From JAAZPG01 sp012797375 (GTDB lineage Bacteria > Acidobacteriota > Aminicenantia > Aminicenantales > UBA4085), in NCBI GenBank assembly GCA_937868205.1, contig CALMMC010000026.1, positions 1-15,608 of the forward strand: a stretch of DNA of 15,608 bases, written 5' to 3'. A program made the translations under genes and the position numbers. This document shows positions 12,876-15,608 of this stretch, in pieces. The notes beneath the pieces were generated by a model. That model searched no databases and had not been told where the DNA came from. It saw only the letters and a list, made by a program, of their open reading frames with translations. How positions within the stretch are numbered: position 1 is the first letter of the stretch; the number at the start of each line of letters is the position of its first letter.

Positions 12876-15197
12876 GTGAAAAAATCCCGTCGAACCTTTG
12901 TCTGCGTTTTTCTCGCCTTGACGCTCCTTCTTCCGGTTTTTTCGTCCGCCCAAGGCACCCGGGCGGATTACGAACGAGCCGGCGGCTTGCAGGAGAAATG
13001 GAAAAACCTGGCCGTCAACCAGCCCGACCAGCCGGAATGGATCGAAAAGACGCATAAGTTCTGGTACCGGAAATCGACCGCCGCTGGATATGAATTCGTC
13101 TTGGTCGACGCGGACGCCGCGACGAAAACGGCCGCTTTCGATCATGAAAAACTCGCCGGGGCTTTGACCGAGGCTCTCAAGGACCGGATCGATCCGAAAA
13201 ATCTTCCGTTCACCCGGATTGAATACGTCGATCAAATGAAGGCGATCGAGTTCGAAAGCGGGGAATCCCGATGGAAATTTGATCTGGCCGCGGGGACCGT
13301 CGTCAGAATCAGCCGGGTTCTCTCCCGATGGAGCGACGAAAGCAACTGGCAGGATGTCGGCGGACGGGCCGAGCCGGCCGCCTCGGCCGAAGCGAAGGCG
13401 TCTCCCGACGGGAAATGGGAGGCGTTCGTCAGGAATTACAACGTTTACCTCCGTCCGGCGGGCGGGGCTCCGGGGGGCGGTCCGCAGACCGCCGGCTTCG
13501 CCCTCAGTCTCGACGGGATGGAGAGCGATTACTACAGCTTCCGATCGATCACCTGGTCGCCGGATTCAAGGAACATCGCCGCTTTCCGCGTCCGGCGGGG
13601 GCCTCACCGGCGGATCGATTTCATCGAATCCTCCCCGGACGGACAGCTTCAGCCGAAAACCTTTTCGCTCGGGTACACCAAGCCGGGCGACGTGATCGAT
13701 TTTCTCCGCCCGGTGCTCTTCCATGTGGACGAGCGAAAAGCCGTGGACATCGACAATGCTCTCTTCGCCAATCCCTACGATCTTTCCGAGCTCCAGTGGA
13801 GGGAGGACGGCCGGGCCTTCACGTTTGAATACAACCAGAGGGGCCACCAAGTCTACCGGATCATCGAGGTGGACGCGGCGACCGGCCGGCCCCGGGCGGT
13901 CATCAGCGAGGAACCCCGCACGTTTTTCCCCTACTTGGAAATCTCCAGCTACGGGAAAAAATTCCGGTACGACGCCGCCGACGGCCGGGAAATCATTTGG
14001 ATGTCCGAGCGCGACGGTTGGAACCACCTGTATCTCTTCGACGGAGCGACCGGCCAAGTCAAGAACCAAATCACGAAAGGCGAATGGGTCGTCCGCGGCG
14101 TGGACAAAGTGGATGAGACGGCCCGGAAGATTTGGTTCAAGGCGAGCGGAATGAATCCGGGCCAAGACCCTTATTTCACTCATCATTACTCGATCAACTT
14201 CGACGGGACGGGCTTGACCGCCCTGACGGACGGCGACCTGACCCACCAGGCCGCGTTTTCCTCGGACATGGCGTTTTTCACCGACCTCTCTTCGCGTCAT
14301 GACCGGGCCCCGATCCTGGACGTCCGCCGGACGGCCGACCGCGGCCTCGTTCTCCGCGTCGAGCAAACCGACATCTCCGGTCTTGTCAAGGCCGGCTGGA
14401 AGGCGCCTGAAGCCTTCAGGGCCAAGGGCCGCGACGGCCGGACGGATATTTGGGGCGTCATTTACCGGCCGTTGAATTTCAGCTCCAAGAAAAAATACCC
14501 GGTGATCGAATACATCTACGCCGGGCCGCACGATTCCCACGTCCCCAAGACATTCGTCGGCTTCAGTCCCCTGCAGGCCCTGGCCGAGCTCGGGTTCATC
14601 GTCACCCAAGTGGACGGGATGGGGACCTCCAACCGGTCCAAGGCGTTCCATGATTATTGCTGGAAGAACTTGGCCGACGCCGGCTTTCCCGACCGGATTC
14701 TCTGGCACAAGGCCGTGGCCGCCGAATACCGGTATTACGACATCACCCGCGTCGGGATCTACGGCTGGTCGGCCGGGGGACAGAACGCCCTCGCCGCCCT
14801 GCTTTTTCACCCCGAGTTCTACAAGGCGGCCTTTTCGTCCTGCGGCTGCCACGACAACCGGATGGACAAGCTCTGGTGGAACGAGCAGTGGATGGGCTGG
14901 CCGATCGGCCCCGAATACGCCGCTTCGTCCAACGCGGAAAACGCCTGGCGGCTCCAAGGCAAGCTGCTCCTGTTGGTCGGGGAGATCGATACGAACGTCG
15001 ATCCGTCCAGCACGATGCAAGTCGCCGACGCCCTCATCAAGGCCGGCAAGGAATTCGAGCTGGTCGTCCTCCCCGGCGTGAATCATACCAGCGGAGGGAC
15101 GTACGGAGACCGGAAGCGGAACGATTTCTTCGTCCGCAACCTCCTCGGCCTCGAGCCGCCGGACTGGAACGCGCCGGGGCCGCCGGCGAATAAGTAG
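12876..15197 (+). CDS. Exported S9 (dipeptidyl peptidase IV-like) serine peptidase
   Basis: The 773-residue protein starts at GTG 12876 with a Sec signal peptide (KKSRR, then TFVCVFLALTLLLPVFSSAQG). The N-terminal two thirds is a DPP4-type beta-propeller: ASPDGKWEAF, ITWSPDSRNIAAFRV, the family hallmark SERDGWNHLYLFDG, and others. The C-terminal third is the prolyl-oligopeptidase alpha/beta-hydrolase fold with S632 in GWSAGGQ, D705 in IDTNVD and H737 in PGVNHTSGG, which is nearly the spacing of human DPP4 (630/708/740). DPP4 homologues normally carry a double-Glu motif that holds the free N-terminus of the substrate. Where I would expect it, this protein reads GMESDYYSF, so dipeptidyl specificity is uncertain and it may be an oligopeptidase. 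It acts in the periplasm or outside. Its stop lies 2 bp from that of the convergent truncated gene. Confidence 0.92.
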   Translation: MKKSRRTFVCVFLALTLLLPVFSSAQGTRADYERAGGLQEKWKNLAVNQPDQPEWIEKTHKFWYRKSTAAGYEFVLVDADAATKTAAFDHEKLAGALTEALKDRIDPKNLPFTRIEYVDQMKAIEFESGESRWKFDLAAGTVVRISRVLSRWSDESNWQDVGGRAEPAASAEAKASPDGKWEAFVRNYNVYLRPAGGAPGGGPQTAGFALSLDGMESDYYSFRSITWSPDSRNIAAFRVRRGPHRRIDFIESSPDGQLQPKTFSLGYTKPGDVIDFLRPVLFHVDERKAVDIDNALFANPYDLSELQWREDGRAFTFEYNQRGHQVYRIIEVDAATGRPRAVISEEPRTFFPYLEISSYGKKFRYDAADGREIIWMSERDGWNHLYLFDGATGQVKNQITKGEWVVRGVDKVDETARKIWFKASGMNPGQDPYFTHHYSINFDGTGLTALTDGDLTHQAAFSSDMAFFTDLSSRHDRAPILDVRRTADRGLVLRVEQTDISGLVKAGWKAPEAFRAKGRDGRTDIWGVIYRPLNFSSKKKYPVIEYIYAGPHDSHVPKTFVGFSPLQALAELGFIVTQVDGMGTSNRSKAFHDYCWKNLADAGFPDRILWHKAVAAEYRYYDITRVGIYGWSAGGQNALAALLFHPEFYKAAFSSCGCHDNRMDKLWWNEQWMGWPIGPEYAASSNAENAWRLQGKLLLLVGEIDTNVDPSSTMQVADALIKAGKEFELVVLPGVNHTSGGTYGDRKRNDFFVRNLLGLEPPDWNAPGPPANK

Positions 15198-15199
15198 CC

Positions 15200-15453
15200 T
15201 TACTTTTTCCAGACCGGCACCGGCCGGCCGGGCGTCCAGGGCGCCCCGGCGGCCTCCAAGGCCTCGCCCAGCCGGCGCAGGTCTCCGTCGATCAGGCCGC
15301 GGAGCTTTTCCAGGACCGCCCCGAAGGCGTCGGCCGCGACGGCGTAATCCTTTTTCACGGTTTCGGTGAGGGGCCCGATCGAGCCGAGCTGCCGCGAGAC
15401 GCGGTCCAGGAGCGACGGCGTCCGGGCTTCGGACCGGCGCATGAGGGTGACGT
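15200..15453 (-). CDS. C-terminal fragment of a probable BNR/VPS10 (sortilin-type) repeat protein, truncated by contig end
   Basis: The frame is open on the minus strand from the last genomic base (15453) to a TAA at 15202-15200, about 84 residues. The ATG at 15442 is probably internal: there is no ribosome site and the frame runs on to the insert edge. The visible part is helical (SLLDRVSRQLGSIGPLTETV and so on) and ends with GAPWTPGRPVPVWKK. A helical tail closing in GAPWTPGR is, as I recall, typical of large exported BNR/WD40-type 'glycosyl hydrolase' or VPS10-domain proteins of Acidobacteriota and relatives; the assignment rests on that tail only. If right, the missing N-terminal part should have a signal peptide and a beta-propeller. 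Confidence 0.5.
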
Positions 15454-15519
15454 CTGTCTCTTATACACATCTCCGAGCCCACGAGACTCCTGAGCACCTC
15501 GTATGCCGTCTTCTGCTTG
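15454..15519 (+). other. Illumina Nextera i7/P7 adapter
   Basis: The mosaic end and read-2 primer complement lie at 15454-15487 (begins CTGTCTCTTATACACATCT), the 8-base index TCCTGAGC at 15488-15495 (Nextera i7 index 704), and the P7 complement at 15496-15519 with one mismatch (ACCTCG in place of ATCTCG). Genomic DNA ends at 15453. Confidence 0.98.
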
Positions 15520-15533
15520 AAAAAAAAAAAAAA
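15520..15533. other. Poly-A run (off-adapter sequencing artefact)
   Basis: Fourteen A residues directly follow the P7 sequence. This is the counterpart of the poly-T before P5 at the other end. Confidence 0.9.
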
Positions 15534-15608
15534 CACAGTGACTCAGCTACCACACTGTGAATCTATAGCGTCTCAACTGCAAGAAGAGAAAATTAACACT
15601 GAGACAAA
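15534..15608. other. Non-genomic read-through noise right of the adapter
   Basis: AT-rich, patternless sequence beyond the P7 adapter and poly-A. It contains a CACAGTG/CACTGTG inverted repeat (15534-15559) that has no meaning in this setting. It should be trimmed. Confidence 0.9.

Noticed and set aside
12665..12958. 97-residue minus-strand frame before the S9 peptidase
   Set aside because: It overlaps the peptidase start and signal peptide in antisense, runs through the AT-rich promoter region and shows no recognisable domain or ribosome site.
13566..15536. 656-residue minus-strand frame crossing the right adapter
   Set aside because: It is antisense to the S9 peptidase with its catalytic triad, and its N-terminus is adapter translation (SEMCIRDR).
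15534..15559. CACAGTG/CACTGTG inverted repeat resembling an operator or attachment site
   Set aside because: It lies beyond the P7 adapter and poly-A in sequencing noise, so it is not genomic.

Overview
This is a metagenome- or single-cell-style contig. It carries about 15.25 kb of GC-rich bacterial DNA (199-15453) with untrimmed Illumina Nextera library sequence at both ends. On the left are non-genomic noise, a poly-T run and the P5/i5 adapter (1-198). On the right are the i7/P7 adapter, a poly-A run and noise (15454-15608). The two outermost genes are therefore cut by the adapters. Strong G/C preference at third codon positions produces long antisense shadow ORFs. The gene content (exported tricorn-type protease, exported S9 peptidase, outer-membrane barrel, BNR/VPS10-type protein tail, GTG starts with AAGGAGG-type ribosome sites) suggests a Gram-negative, peptide-degrading heterotroph. 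It resembles Acidobacteriota or Candidatus Aminicenantes, but I infer this from style and not from a marker gene.

Layout, left to right: (1) the C-terminal part of an unrecognised coiled-coil protein (+); (2) a divergent SAICAR-synthetase (PurC)-like protein (+); (3) a small outer-membrane barrel protein (-); (4) a thioredoxin-reductase-like flavoprotein with the CxxC intact but the NADPH-site motifs eroded (+); (5) a signal-peptide-bearing tricorn protease homologue (-); (6) an isoaspartyl dipeptidase, IadA (+); (7) a YfcC-type 12-TM transporter (-), translationally coupled to (8) an exported cyanophycinase (-); (9) an OsmC-family peroxidase (-); (10) an RlmN-family radical SAM rRNA methyltransferase (+); (11) an exported S9/DPP4-like serine peptidase (+); (12) the C-terminal tail of a probable BNR/VPS10-type protein (-).

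The most coherent system is 7150-10676. An exported cyanophycinase would cut cyanophycin to beta-Asp-Arg dipeptides outside the cytoplasm, a co-translated YfcC-family permease could import the products, and IadA would split the isoaspartyl bond to Asp and Arg. No cyanophycin synthetase is visible, so this looks like a scavenging locus and not a storage locus. The tricorn homologue shares an intergenic region of about 107 bp with iadA, and the S9 peptidase lies a few genes away, so much of the window serves peptide catabolism.

Promoter-like elements can be read before several genes. Two of them place the expected transcription start at or within a few bases of the start codon, at genes with no ribosome site. 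Three convergent gene pairs meet with their stop codons within 4 bp and no recognisable terminator. I saw no tRNA, rRNA, CRISPR array, insertion sequence or integrase.
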